32,999 nucleotides of DNA from an uncultured cyanobacterium (GTDB taxonomy: Bacteria; Cyanobacteriota; Cyanobacteriia; Cyanobacteriales; Geitlerinemataceae). Numbering within the stretch: the first letter of the stretch is position 1; each line of letters begins with the position of its first letter. The translations under genes were made by a program, and so were the position numbers. The stretch is from positions 1 to 32,999 of the forward strand of contig CALCCD010000054.1 of NCBI GenBank assembly GCA_937899645.1, in the 5' to 3' direction. Shown here in pieces: positions 8,242 to 16,777 of the stretch. The notes beneath the pieces were generated by a model. It was not told the origin of the DNA and did no database searches. It worked only from the letters and a program-made list of their open reading frames with translations.

Positions 8242-9300
8242 ATGACGGGCGCGAATACTCCCTACCTACTGAGAGCCGCACGGGGCGAGAAACTCGATCG
8301 CCCGCCCGTGTGGATGATGCGACAAGCCGGTCGCTACATGAAGGCGTACCGCGACCTGCGCGAGAAGTATCCCAGCTTCCGGGAACGCTCGGAAATTCCC
8401 GAAGTGGCGATCGAGATTTCGCTACAGCCCTGGCGCGCCTTCAAGCCCGACGGCGTGATCCTGTTCTCGGATATCGTCACGCCGCTGCCCGGTATCGGCA
8501 TCGAGATGGATATCGCCGAAGGCAAAGGCCCGATTATCGCTAACCCGATCCGCACCCAGGCGCAGGTAGACGCTCTCTACCCGATCGAGCCGGACGAATC
8601 GACTCCCTTCATCCGTCCGATCCTCAAAGCGCTGCGCGAAGAAGTGAAGAGCGATGCGACCGTTCTCGGGTTCGTCGGCGCGCCCTGGACGTTGGCCGCC
8701 TACGCAGTCGAAGGCAAAGGCTCGAAGACCTACTCGGTCATCAAAAACATGGCCTTCTCCGACCCGGCGGTGCTGCACGCGCTGCTGGTCAAGATTGCCG
8801 ATACGATCACCGATTACGCCTGCCACCAAATCGAGTGCGGCGCGCAGCTCATCCAGATGTTCGACTCTTGGGCGGGTCAGCTCAGCCCGCAGGACTACGA
8901 AGTGTTCGCGCTGCCGTACCAGAAGCGCGTCTTCGAGAAAATCAAGGCCAAGCATCCCGAAACGCCGCTGATTCTTCTCGTTTCCGGTAGCGCCGGTCTG
9001 CTCGAGCGCATGGGCGAGTCGGGAGCCGACCTGATTAGCGTCGATTGGACGGTGGATATGGCAGACGCGCGTCGTCGCCTCGGCCCCGAAATGGGCGTAC
9101 AGGGCAACCTCGATCCGGGCGTGCTGTTCGGCTCGAAGGAATTCATTCGCGATCGCATTATCGACACGATTAAGAAGGCCGGTCCGCGCGGTCACATTCT
9201 CAACCTCGGCCACGGAATTTTGCCGACGACGCCGGAAGAGAATGCGGCCTACTTCTTCGAGACGGCTAAGCAGGCCGACAGCTTGCTCGCAGCCGTGTAG
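8242..9300 (+). CDS. hemE: Uroporphyrinogen III decarboxylase
   Basis: This 352-residue cytosolic enzyme removes four carboxyl groups from uroporphyrinogen III to give coproporphyrinogen III, on the common path to haem and chlorophyll. The family signatures are present: [18 protein letters not shown] near residues 20-37, [15 protein letters not shown] (the Asp of the substrate pocket), [25 protein letters not shown] and the C-terminal [14 protein letters not shown]. The length is normal. The start ATG at 8242 gives [19 protein letters not shown], in line with cyanobacterial homologues, with a weak AGGAAA upstream. The gene stands alone between uppP, which is divergent, and a hairpin terminator about 110 nt downstream. 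Confidence 0.98.
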   Translation: MTGANTPYLLRAARGEKLDRPPVWMMRQAGRYMKAYRDLREKYPSFRERSEIPEVAIEISLQPWRAFKPDGVILFSDIVTPLPGIGIEMDIAEGKGPIIANPIRTQAQVDALYPIEPDESTPFIRPILKALREEVKSDATVLGFVGAPWTLAAYAVEGKGSKTYSVIKNMAFSDPAVLHALLVKIADTITDYACHQIECGAQLIQMFDSWAGQLSPQDYEVFALPYQKRVFEKIKAKHPETPLILLVSGSAGLLERMGESGADLISVDWTVDMADARRRLGPEMGVQGNLDPGVLFGSKEFIRDRIIDTIKKAGPRGHILNLGHGILPTTPEENAAYFFETAKQADSLLAAV

Positions 9301-9697
9301 CTCGATTTCGTTCGACTCGATTGTTCTCGTTCGGGCTTCTGGCTGACTGGATTCGACATCGTCTCGCGGAAAGTTCAGTGCGTACGGACGACTGAGAATT
9401 TCAATACAGAGCGCAGGTGGTGTTTCACGGCCTGCGTTTTTGTTTGGCGATTAGGGGCCGTACTGTCGTTCGGGCCGGTTAGCGATCGAGCGATCACAAT
9501 TACGTCGGTATTTCTACCACTTTCTTCGAGATTTGCGCCCGCAAAGCGAAACTCTCGGTTAAAGTTAGCACTTAAATTCAACTTCGGCCTCGATTGCTTC
9601 GACAGCGGTGCTTCTTCTTCGCCGTGTCTTGCCAGGTCACGGTGAGTCTCTAGGTGAACGCCCACCCGCACCATAGCTTTGCCGTGGCTGGCGATCG
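9301..9697. other. Intergenic region between hemE and the EamA permease
   Basis: About 400 nt without a supported gene. It holds the hemE terminator at 9412-9445. The remainder should carry the promoter of the downstream permease, but no convincing -35/-10 pair stands out. Short reading frames here have no recognisable family character. Confidence 0.6.
9412..9445 (+). terminator. Rho-independent terminator after hemE
   Basis: CGCAGG (9412-9417) pairs with CCTGCG (9431-9436) and is followed at once by TTTTTGTTT. The only nearby upstream gene on this strand is hemE, ending at 9300. Confidence 0.75.
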
Positions 9698-10789
9698 ATG
9701 CATCTCGTTTACAACTCGCCCCAACCCATGACCCAGCCGCTCAAACTTCAAGAAAAGCCTGCAATCGCGTTCTCCAGGGAAGCCACCGTGCCCCTCGAGC
9801 CGGAGGGGAGCCAGCCTCCACTGAAGGCATTTGTCAATCTCATCATCGCGCTTATTGCCGTCTCGTTTGCGGCAATTTTTATTCGCTACAGCACTGATGA
9901 TATTGGCGCGAACGCCACCGTATTCAGTCGCTTCGTGGTGTTCGTGCTGACCTTCGGGACGGTGCGGGCGATCGCGACGCTGCGCCAAAAGTCCGATACG
10001 GAATTTCCTTCTGCCGAGCCGCCGATTTCTCGCAAACAGTTGATTTTGCTGGTTGCGGTCGGCGCGATCGCCACGACTTCGCTCGTTCTTTGGGCGATGT
10101 CGCTGACGCGCACCAGTGTGGCGAACTCCGTGCTGCTGAACAACCTGACGCCGCTGTTTACCAGCCTGGGCGGCTGGCTGTTTCTGGGGCAAACCTTCGA
10201 TCGGCGCTTTTTGCTCGGGCTCGGTATTGCCCTGGGCGGCGCGATCGCGCTCGGCGCAAGCGACCTGCACCTTGGCGGCGAGACGCTGTGGGGTGACGGC
10301 TACGCGCTGCTGTCAGCGGCGTTCCTGGCGACGTATTTTTTGCTGGCGGAGCGCCTGCGCGATCGCTTCTCGGCGACAACGATTTTGCTGTGGCGCTGTT
10401 CGGTCGGCCTGATTATTCTGTTCCCGCTGGTGCTGCTAACGGAAGGCGGGCAGTTTTTCCCGACGACGCTGTCCGGCTGGGGCGCGGCGATCGCCCTAGG
10501 TATCATCTGCGAAGGGTTGGGTCAGCGTCTACTGGCGAGCAGCTTCGAGCTATTTTCGTCGAGCTTTATTTCGCTGTTTCTGTTGCTGGAGCCGCCGCTG
10601 AGCGCGCTGCTGGCCTGGGCGATCTTCGGCGAGCAGATGGGTGCGGCCAATTGGGTGTCGTTGGGGATTGTTTCGATCGGGCTGTATATCGCCCAGTCGA
10701 GCGACACGGCAACGGCGAGTATGGGCGATACGCCCAGCGATCGGAAGCCGGAAGCACCGCGCCTGGCGGAATCCGTTGCCTCTCGATAG
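9698..10789 (+). CDS. EamA/DMT-superfamily membrane transporter
   Basis: The 363-residue product has about ten hydrophobic helices arranged as two EamA halves. The first half runs from FVNLIIALIAVSFAAIFIRYS through the conserved RTSVANSVLLNNLTPLFTSLGGWLFLGQ, the usual EamA helix with its Asn/Pro signature. The second starts after a short loop at GDGYALLSAAFLATYFLLAERL and ends LLLEPPLSALLAWAIFGEQM. The family exports or imports small metabolites such as amino acids; the substrate cannot be deduced. The start is uncertain: ATG at 9698 or ATG at 9728 (MTQPLKLQEK), neither with a good Shine-Dalgarno. The last ~25 residues are hydrophilic. It converges on the PEP-synthase-like gene, with 17 nt between stop codons. 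Confidence 0.9.
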   Translation: MHLVYNSPQPMTQPLKLQEKPAIAFSREATVPLEPEGSQPPLKAFVNLIIALIAVSFAAIFIRYSTDDIGANATVFSRFVVFVLTFGTVRAIATLRQKSDTEFPSAEPPISRKQLILLVAVGAIATTSLVLWAMSLTRTSVANSVLLNNLTPLFTSLGGWLFLGQTFDRRFLLGLGIALGGAIALGASDLHLGGETLWGDGYALLSAAFLATYFLLAERLRDRFSATTILLWRCSVGLIILFPLVLLTEGGQFFPTTLSGWGAAIALGIICEGLGQRLLASSFELFSSSFISLFLLLEPPLSALLAWAIFGEQMGAANWVSLGIVSIGLYIAQSSDTATASMGDTPSDRKPEAPRLAESVASR

Positions 10790-10806
10790 ACACGCCGTCG
10801 ATCGAA

Positions 10807-13053
10807 TTAATGACGGGGATGGAGCAGTGAGGTCTTCTCGGCGATCGCCAGTGCCCGCGCGGCCTGCGCTAGCCGATCGACGCTGACCGACAGTGCCGTT
10901 ACCCCCGCCTCGAGAAGCTGGCGCAGTGCGGTGGGATCGCGAACGATGTCGTCGTCGCAAAGCTGGCAGGGCAATCCATGAATTTTGGCCGTTTCGGCAA
11001 GGCGCGCGATCGCCCGGTGGAGCAGCCAGCGCGATGCGGCCCGCGTTTGCCGCGCATCGTCGCGATCGAGCCCGAGCAGCAGCGACGCCAGATCGTTCGT
11101 GCCGATCGCGATCCCCGAGATGCCCAACTGGCAGTAGTCGTCCAGCGACAGCAAAATCGAAGGTACCTCCGCCATAATCCAAACCTCGATCTTGCGGGCG
11201 TCTTCGCCGATGCGCTCCAGTCGCTCGAGGCACAGCTCCAGCTCGGCGGGCTCGCGCACGAAGGGCAACAGCAGCCGAATGCGTCCTTGCCGATGCCGCT
11301 GCGCGAGCGCTTGAAGCTGAAGGTCGAGCAGCTCGGGGCGATCGAAGTACAGGGCCATGCCGCGCTCTGCGAGGGGTGCTTCTGGGTATAGCCGCTCGAT
11401 CGCGCGATAGAAAATCGGGCGTGGCCCGCACCGCGCGATCGTAAACTCTAGCCGCTCGTCGAGCCAGCGCTCTAAGCGATCGCCGCGACCGTCCGTCGCA
11501 TCCAGCGCCAGCCCTTCGGAAAACGCCAACATCTCCGCCCGCAAAATGCCGATGCCGTCGCAGTCCGGCGGCAGTTGCCAGTCGCGATCGAGATAGCTCA
11601 GGCTGGCGCGCAGCGGGGTTTGGTGAGCGGCAGCGGGCGGGTGCTGGGACTCGAGGGCGGCGATCGAGGCGGCCATCGCGGTTTGCGTATCGCCAGACGC
11701 GTCGGCGGTTTGCCCGAGCTCCGTTTGAGCTTTCCCCGTTCCTGCCAAGGGGACGATACGGCGCACCTGGCCTAGGGTGGCGTTCACCTCTAGCCGATCG
11801 CCCGTCCGCACTTCGCGAGCGACGCCGGTCGCGCCGACGACGATCGGCAGTCCCAGATCGCGCGCCAGCAAAATCGCGTGGCTAGTCGTGCTGGCCGCCT
11901 CGACGACCAAACCCGCCGCGTGGCGCAGGTCGGCAAGGCGATCGAGCGGTACGGTTTCGCAAACCCAAAGGCGGCCGGGTCGGGGCGTTTCGCCGCCGCG
12001 TTCCGTTCCGAACACGAAGGCCGCCGCAATCGCCGCACCCTGGGAAGCGCTCGTTCCCCGCCAGGTCGTCACGCACTCAGTTTCGATCGCGGCGGCGGGC
12101 ACAGTCTCGAACCACGCCGACGACCTCACCAGCTCTAGAGGCGCGAGCTGACGCAGGTAGAGCACGCGCGCCTGCCCGTCCGATCGCTCGCCAATCGGTT
12201 TGCCCGTGCGTTCGCCAATCCGTTCGCCCAAAGACCAGTCAAAGCGAATGCCATCCGAATCGCTGTCGCCCGAACTGCTCTCATCCGAACCGTCGGACGC
12301 GATCGCCCGCGCTAGCCCGACGATCGCCGCGATCTCCTCGAGCGAGAGGCTGCAGGCCAACCCCTCGGGCTCGACCATCTCGCGACGTACGATCGATCCC
12401 GCCCCCCACTCGTAGCGGCAGCACTTGTCTGCGATCGCCCGCGCCCGCACCGCCGCTGAGGATAGGTCGATCTCGAAGCGATCGGGATGCACTAGCGCCG
12501 TCTCAAACACCTGCGGTAGACCCCAAGACGCGTTTAAACGCAGGCGATCTCCGCGAATTTCGGCCCAGCCCGACGCGCGAGTGGCAGGCACACTCTGCAA
12601 CACTAGCGACATCCGCAGCGCCGACACATCCACGCCCGCCGCCGCAACAACTCGTGCCACCGCAGGACGAAATAGCTCGCTCCAAACTTGCAGTGCCGCC
12701 GAGGCCACCGACTCCGGACGGCGCGCGATCGTCGGATGCACCATCATCTCCGCGATCGCCGCGCAGCGCTTGACAGACAGTTGCGAACTTTTAAGCCGGG
12801 GCAAGATTTCGATCGCCGCGCCGGGAAGCTGCGCCGCCGCCTGCCAGAGCGTCTCTCGCGTCCGAGTATCCCCCTGCGCGATCGCTCGCCGCGCTGCTGC
12901 CAGAGCGCGATCGCCGGTTTCAGCACCGACTGGCCGCCGGGACAACAGTTCGGCCAGTACGTCTCCCGGCACGAGCGCCGACGGCAACGCGTACTCCACG
13001 AGGGACGGCGGTGCGGTGCTGCGATCGAAGTGGGGGAACTGCGGCAAAGTCAC
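10807..13053 (-). CDS. PEP-synthase/PTS enzyme I-like protein with reduced ATP-grasp region
   Basis: This 748-residue protein has three recognisable parts. Residues about 145-330 resemble the back half of a PEP-synthase ATP-grasp domain (LNASWGLPQVFETALVHPDRF). Residues 385-410 are the swivelling phosphohistidine domain, ASTTSHAILLARDLGLPIVVG, with His392. Residues 480-735 are a PEP-binding barrel: WIMAEVPS (Glu629), IAIGTNDLASLLLGLDRD (Asn653, Asp654, Arg664) and LPCQLCDDD, where Cys696 aligns with the enzyme I catalytic cysteine. The RSSATAED-type nucleotide loop of true PEP synthases is not visible in the first 140 residues, and a Ser/Asp-rich insert sits at 253-268. It may therefore not use ATP directly, or may be a phosphotransfer relay; function is unproven. 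The start is GTG at 13053. It is monocistronic. Confidence 0.8.
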   Translation of the reverse strand: MTLPQFPHFDRSTAPPSLVEYALPSALVPGDVLAELLSRRPVGAETGDRALAAARRAIAQGDTRTRETLWQAAAQLPGAAIEILPRLKSSQLSVKRCAAIAEMMVHPTIARRPESVASAALQVWSELFRPAVARVVAAAGVDVSALRMSLVLQSVPATRASGWAEIRGDRLRLNASWGLPQVFETALVHPDRFEIDLSSAAVRARAIADKCCRYEWGAGSIVRREMVEPEGLACSLSLEEIAAIVGLARAIASDGSDESSSGDSDSDGIRFDWSLGERIGERTGKPIGERSDGQARVLYLRQLAPLELVRSSAWFETVPAAAIETECVTTWRGTSASQGAAIAAAFVFGTERGGETPRPGRLWVCETVPLDRLADLRHAAGLVVEAASTTSHAILLARDLGLPIVVGATGVAREVRTGDRLEVNATLGQVRRIVPLAGTGKAQTELGQTADASGDTQTAMAASIAALESQHPPAAAHQTPLRASLSYLDRDWQLPPDCDGIGILRAEMLAFSEGLALDATDGRGDRLERWLDERLEFTIARCGPRPIFYRAIERLYPEAPLAERGMALYFDRPELLDLQLQALAQRHRQGRIRLLLPFVREPAELELCLERLERIGEDARKIEVWIMAEVPSILLSLDDYCQLGISGIAIGTNDLASLLLGLDRDDARQTRAASRWLLHRAIARLAETAKIHGLPCQLCDDDIVRDPTALRQLLEAGVTALSVSVDRLAQAARALAIAEKTSLLHPRH

Positions 13054-14017
13054 GTCTGCGCCATTAATAAAAACGCATCACTGAAGAAATTCGGGCTCGT
13101 GTCGAATTTAGCGGGAAGCGGCCCGAGCGAACCGGTCGAGCGATCCGTGTCGATCGAGCGCGGCGGCCCAGATCGGCACGCTCTGGAATCGTACGTGGAA
13201 ATCTGCCAACGCGGAAATCTACCGAATTCCCGATTCTGCCAAAACTTCACCTTCCAGAAGAAACACTGAAAACTCTGGGACTTCCGGTTTTGTTTGCCGC
13301 GCCGCTTACGGAACGACCGGCGAACTTTAATGCCCGTGTTTCTACGAATACTACTGCTTTTTCCTGGTTTTTCATCCGTGAGAATACGGGAAAATGCTTG
13401 AAAAATATCGCGATTGCGATCGTTCTCAATCAGTACTTCGCGCAGATCTGATGGAAAAACGCGAATGGTCGCTAAAGATAAAAAATAATCCGGATAAAAA
13501 CGCGAGCTTTCTAACAATTAGGTCTTGCGTATTTTACGTAACTTGTCCGGATCGTCGATTTTCGCACGTGTGAAACGAAGGCTGGCTGGCGATCGTCTGG
13601 CAGTGAAAAATTCCTCCTCATATCTTAAATAATCTGGCAAGCGATTGGCTCACTGCGATTTGTTGTTTTCGCCAAGCCTTTACCTGGAGAGGATTTGAGG
13701 CGCATGCGTGAAATCTGGATTCGACGCCTGATGTAGAGGTATCGCCAACCCACGCTGTTCCCGAAACGGCTCGCGACGATCGCGCAGAGACGACTCCAGC
13801 GGTTCGCTTCGATCGACGCAATCTCCACCGAGATTCGACCCAAACTTCATCTTGGCTTTAATTAAAGGGGGGGGAATGTCGGTTGGATTTTGTCTTCTAT
13901 GAAGACTCGGTGAAGATCGCCGTTTACGACTTCTCTTCTCAGGACATACACCTATACTGAAGGTGTCGAGGAACAGCAGGCCGAGACACCTAAGCACTAT
14001 TATCCAGAGAACACGCA
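13054..14017. other. Long intergenic region, no supported gene
   Basis: Nearly 1 kb between the divergent PEP-synthase-like gene and the PEP-CTERM gene. It looks more A/T-rich than its surroundings, with tracts such as AAAGATAAAAAATAAT and a run of eight G at about 13867. Reading frames on the minus strand here are Arg/Ser-rich and lack any family motif or ribosome binding site, so I do not call them. ACACCT...AGGTGT is a small inverted repeat around TATACT near 13948-13966, about 55-70 nt before the PEP-CTERM start; it could be part of that promoter. No tRNA or other RNA fold was recognised by eye. Confidence 0.55.
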
Positions 14018-14716
14018 ATGAAATCGCTCTTCCAAGCCGCCGTACTCACCAGCGCTGCCACCCTAGCCCTCGCTCCCATCGCTCATGCTGGTAGCTTCGG
14101 TGTCGATGACGGCATCAGCTTCGACAGTCAAACGACCCTCGAGTTCACCTTTGAAGAGGCGCGCGGTAGCTACCAATCCTCTCTCGGCATCTACTCTGTT
14201 ATCGACGGCGAAGCGACCCTCGAAGAAGTTCTGTTCGCCGAAACGATGGGCTCGGACGTCGGTAGCTCCAACTACTTGAGCACCTGCGGCGTTGATGGTG
14301 TGAGCGCGATCGAGAACTGCACCGCACAGTTCACCTTCGAGGCGGGCGTCGATTACGCCCTCGGCTTGATCTTGAACAACACCAACGTTCACTCGGGCGT
14401 CAAGTACTCGACCACGGACTTGAACGACGGTTCGCAGCAAGCCATCTTCGACGAAAACGAATTCAGCTTCGCGGCTGGCGATACAGTTGCATTCGGAAAC
14501 CCCGGCGACTACACCGACGACGTCTTCGCTGCCCTGAACGATGTCGTTTGGATTGGTTTCGACGATGGCGGCAACCAAAACGACGTTGACTTCCAAGATT
14601 TCGTGGTTTCGACCTCGATCGTCGATTCGGAGTCCGTTCCGGAACCGGCTTCGGCAATCGCGCTGCTGGCTGTTGGCGCTGCATCGCTGAAACTAGGCCG
14701 CCGCAACAACGCCTAG
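14018..14716 (+). CDS. PEP-CTERM sorted secreted protein, DUF4114-like
   Basis: This 232-residue precursor has a signal peptide (MKSLFQAAVLTSAATLALAP, cleavage after IAHA at about 24) and an acidic beta-rich body. The C-terminal sorting tag is VPEPASAIALLAVGAASLKL followed by GRRNNA, i.e. a PEP motif, a hydrophobic helix and basic residues. Such tags are recognised by exosortase, which in other bacteria links proteins to the cell surface or extracellular matrix. The segment WIGFDDGGNQNDVDFQDFVV resembles the calcium-type acidic motif of DUF4114 domains, which is tentative. The body is Cys-poor, with a pair of Cys at about 90 and 101 that could form a disulfide. No exosortase gene is in the window. 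A strong terminator lies about 125 nt downstream. The ligand or role is unknown. Confidence 0.88.
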   Translation: MKSLFQAAVLTSAATLALAPIAHAGSFGVDDGISFDSQTTLEFTFEEARGSYQSSLGIYSVIDGEATLEEVLFAETMGSDVGSSNYLSTCGVDGVSAIENCTAQFTFEAGVDYALGLILNNTNVHSGVKYSTTDLNDGSQQAIFDENEFSFAAGDTVAFGNPGDYTDDVFAALNDVVWIGFDDGGNQNDVDFQDFVVSTSIVDSESVPEPASAIALLAVGAASLKLGRRNNA

Positions 14717-14840
14717 TTCGAGCGCTTCAGCGAAACTACTTTTCGGTGCGGTCTCACGGAGTCGTGCCGATGTCTGAACCTGGCAAATCTGAGTACTCTG
14801 CCTGCTGAAGGAGTGATTTAGGTTTGCTTATCTCTAGTCG

Positions 14841-14878
14841 AAAAAGCCCCGCATCGGTTGCAGTGCGGGGCTTTTTTT
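14841..14878. terminator. Bidirectional rho-independent terminator
   Basis: AAAAAGCCCCGCA and TGCGGGGCTTTTTT form a strong stem with a 12-nt loop, A-rich on the left and T-rich on the right. It can therefore terminate the PEP-CTERM gene on the plus strand, and also transcripts arriving from the aminotransferase on the minus strand. Confidence 0.9.
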
Positions 14879-14970
14879 GGGCTCGATCGGGCGAAAGGAG
14901 CCTAGACGCGGACGGACATTCTCTATGCCGTTGCTTGAAAACTAGCTTGAAAATCTGACGCTACGACTGG

Positions 14971-15150
14971 TCGGAGCACTCCAAGAATACATTTTCCGGA
15001 AGTCGCCAATGAAGGCTGAGCTTGTCGTTCGCATAGCGTCGGCTTGCCGATCGCCTGGTGCTGCTGCACGATTCGCTTCGCGAATGCGGCGCTAACGACA
15101 CTCGGTGCTCGAATCCCGAACGGTGAGCGTTTATTTCCGGAAGACTCTTA
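14971..15150 (-). repeat. Dispersed MITE-like element, copy A
   Basis: Read on the minus strand, this segment aligns along its whole length with 20391-20581. Shared blocks, in the same order, are GGAAATAAA, GGATTCGAGCAC, ATCGGCAAGCCGACGCT, GCGAACGACAAGCTCAG and CTTCATTGGCGA. The ends are imperfect inverted repeats (minus-strand left end AAGAGTCTTCC, opposite end GGAGCACTCC). It encodes no protein. Its end at 15148-15150 provides the TAA stop of the aminotransferase gene. The exact borders are estimated by comparing the two copies. The element type is inferred from size, inverted ends and lack of coding content. Confidence 0.72.
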
Positions 15151-16302
15151 GCTCGCCTTAAACACGGCGGCGGCGGCGGCAATCCCCGCACCCGGAGTTG
15201 CGCCGTCGTGACCGAGTTCGACGAGCACCGACTCCAGCGCTCCGATCGCCGTCAGCACGTCGCGATCGGCGACAAAGCCTAGATGGCCGATGCGGAAGAT
15301 CTGGCCTTTCAGATGGTCTTGGCCACCGGCAAGGGCAATGTCGAACTTTTTATTCATTCGCGCGCGTACGTCTTCGGCTTTGACAGTTGCAGGTGCGACT
15401 GCCGTAATCGCGGGGCTGGCGCATTCGTCCGCACCGAACAGCGGCAGGCCCATCGCCTTAACGGCGGCGCGGGTGGCGCGCTTGAGGCGATCGTGGCGCG
15501 CGAAGATTGCCTCTAGCCCTTCGTCCTGCATCATTTGTAAGGCGGCGTGGAGCGCGAAATAGAGGTTGATCGGTGGCGTAAACGGCGTGCTGTTCTTGGC
15601 AGCGGTCTTGCGGTATTTGCCCAAATCGAAGTAAAAGCGGGGCAGCGTTGCTCGTTCGTAGGCGTCCCAAGCCTTGTTGCTGACGGCGACGAAACCGAGA
15701 CCGGGGGGAATCATATACCCCTTCTGGGAGCCGGAGCCGACCACGTCGAGACCCAGCTCGTCCACTTTCAGGTCGTACGCGCCAAGGCTGGTGACGGCAT
15801 CGACGATGCTGAGGGCTTTGCTGTGGGCCTTGATGTGAGCAACGATCGCCCCGAGGTCGTTGAGGACGCCGGTGGAGGTTTCGCTGTGGGTCAAGATAAC
15901 GGCGGCAATTTCCTTGTTGGTGTCGGCTTCGAGGGCGGCACGGAAGGCTTCGGGATCGAGCGGCTTGCCCCACTCAGCATCGATAACCTCGACGTTGAGG
16001 CCGTACGCTTGTGCTACCTGCACCCAGCGATCGCCAAATTTGCCGTTGGAGCCGACCAAAACGCGATCGCCCGCGCTCAGGAAGTTGATAATGCCTGCTT
16101 CCATCGCGCCCGTACCGCTGGCCGCCAGGGTCAGCACGTCGTTTTTCGTCTGGTGCAGCCACTGCAATCCGGCGTTGACTTCGCCGATCAGGGCGCTAAA
16201 CTCGCCGGTGCGGTGGCCGATCGGGTGCTTGCCCAGCGCCGTCAGCGCCCGTTCGGGAACCGGGGTCGGCCCCGGGATCATCAGCATTGCTTTATCGTCC
16301 AT
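15148..16302 (-). CDS. Alanine-glyoxylate / serine-type class V aminotransferase
   Basis: This 384-residue PLP enzyme belongs to the class V aminotransferases of the AGXT/SGAT type. MLMIPGPTPVPERALTAL at the N-terminus, GHRTGEFSALI, the PLP-binding SGTGAMEAG and GSQKGYMIPPGLGF with the Schiff-base Lys194 are all characteristic. ILTHSETSTGVLNDL and the Asp in LSIVDAVTSLGAYDL hold the cofactor ring. In cyanobacteria these enzymes transaminate glyoxylate in photorespiration; older annotations sometimes call them soluble hydrogenase small subunit. Which amino donor is used cannot be told. The ATG at 16302 has AGGAG about 10 nt upstream. The stop codon lies at the very end of a dispersed repeat, so the last residues (FKAS) may have been set by insertion of that element. 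Confidence 0.92.
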   Translation of the reverse strand: MDDKAMLMIPGPTPVPERALTALGKHPIGHRTGEFSALIGEVNAGLQWLHQTKNDVLTLAASGTGAMEAGIINFLSAGDRVLVGSNGKFGDRWVQVAQAYGLNVEVIDAEWGKPLDPEAFRAALEADTNKEIAAVILTHSETSTGVLNDLGAIVAHIKAHSKALSIVDAVTSLGAYDLKVDELGLDVVGSGSQKGYMIPPGLGFVAVSNKAWDAYERATLPRFYFDLGKYRKTAAKNSTPFTPPINLYFALHAALQMMQDEGLEAIFARHDRLKRATRAAVKAMGLPLFGADECASPAITAVAPATVKAEDVRARMNKKFDIALAGGQDHLKGQIFRIGHLGFVADRDVLTAIGALESVLVELGHDGATPGAGIAAAAAVFKAS

Positions 16303-16401
16303 TTGCTCTCTACTCCTAAATGAATGCGCGATCGCGGTGGGTGGTCTGTTCTGTTCGGGGCGCGATCGAGGGTCGTTAACGCGTCTTGCGGTTCTCTCGC
16401 A

Positions 16402-16448
16402 TCGCAGGCCCGACTCGCAAGCCCGACTTGCAGGCCCGACTCGCAGGC
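16402..16448. repeat. 13-nt tandem repeat
   Basis: Three consecutive copies of the 13-nt unit TCGCAGGCCCGAC, with one or two substitutions, are followed by a partial fourth that runs into the stop codon of the DUF5340-like gene. The unit length is not a multiple of three and lies in the spacer before the aminotransferase gene. Confidence 0.8.
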
Positions 16449-16681
16449 TACTCGCTGCCGGTGTCGTTGAGCGACCAACGGTAGTCGATCGGTCGGTGTA
16501 GACGATCGCAGTCGCCCTCGAGACTTTTCTGCAAGGCCAGTGCCTTTCGGAGGGTGGCGATCAGGTCGTTGACGCGCGCGCACTCGCGAGAACCGGGCTG
16601 GAAGGCGGGGCTCGTCTGGCGTTCGAGCAGTTGCAGCAGCAGCTCGTAGTGGATGTGCGACGGCAGCGGAATGGGCTCCAT
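16448..16681 (-). CDS. Small cyanobacterial protein, DUF5340-like
   Basis: This 77-residue protein begins MEPIPLPSHIHYELLLQLLE. It continues with a helical segment (RVNDLIATLRKALALQKSLE) and ends HRPIDYRWSLNDTGSE. This pattern is one I associate with a small family conserved in cyanobacteria (DUF5340), of unknown function. It has no signal peptide or transmembrane segment and is probably a short helical cytosolic protein. A start three codons upstream (MLA) is possible, but MEPIPLPSH is the conserved beginning. Neither start has a clear Shine-Dalgarno. The C-terminal stop codon lies in the tail of a 13-nt tandem repeat, so the last few residues could vary between strains. Confidence 0.8.
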   Translation of the reverse strand: MEPIPLPSHIHYELLLQLLERQTSPAFQPGSRECARVNDLIATLRKALALQKSLEGDCDRLHRPIDYRWSLNDTGSE

Positions 16682-16777
16682 AGCAAGCATTGGGGAGAGG
16701 CGACGGGCATTCTACTGCGGCCATCGCGAGCATTATACCCCGGTCGGAATCGCCCTCCGCGCCGCCGCGCCGAAACC

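Noticed and set aside
13050-13517. 155-codon minus-strand frame upstream of the PEP-synthase-like gene
   Set aside because: Arg/Ser/Phe-rich, no motif and no ribosome binding site; looks like chance.
14971-15150. Copy A as a CRISPR-like or transposase remnant
   Set aside because: No regularly spaced direct repeats and no coding capacity; better explained as a short dispersed element.
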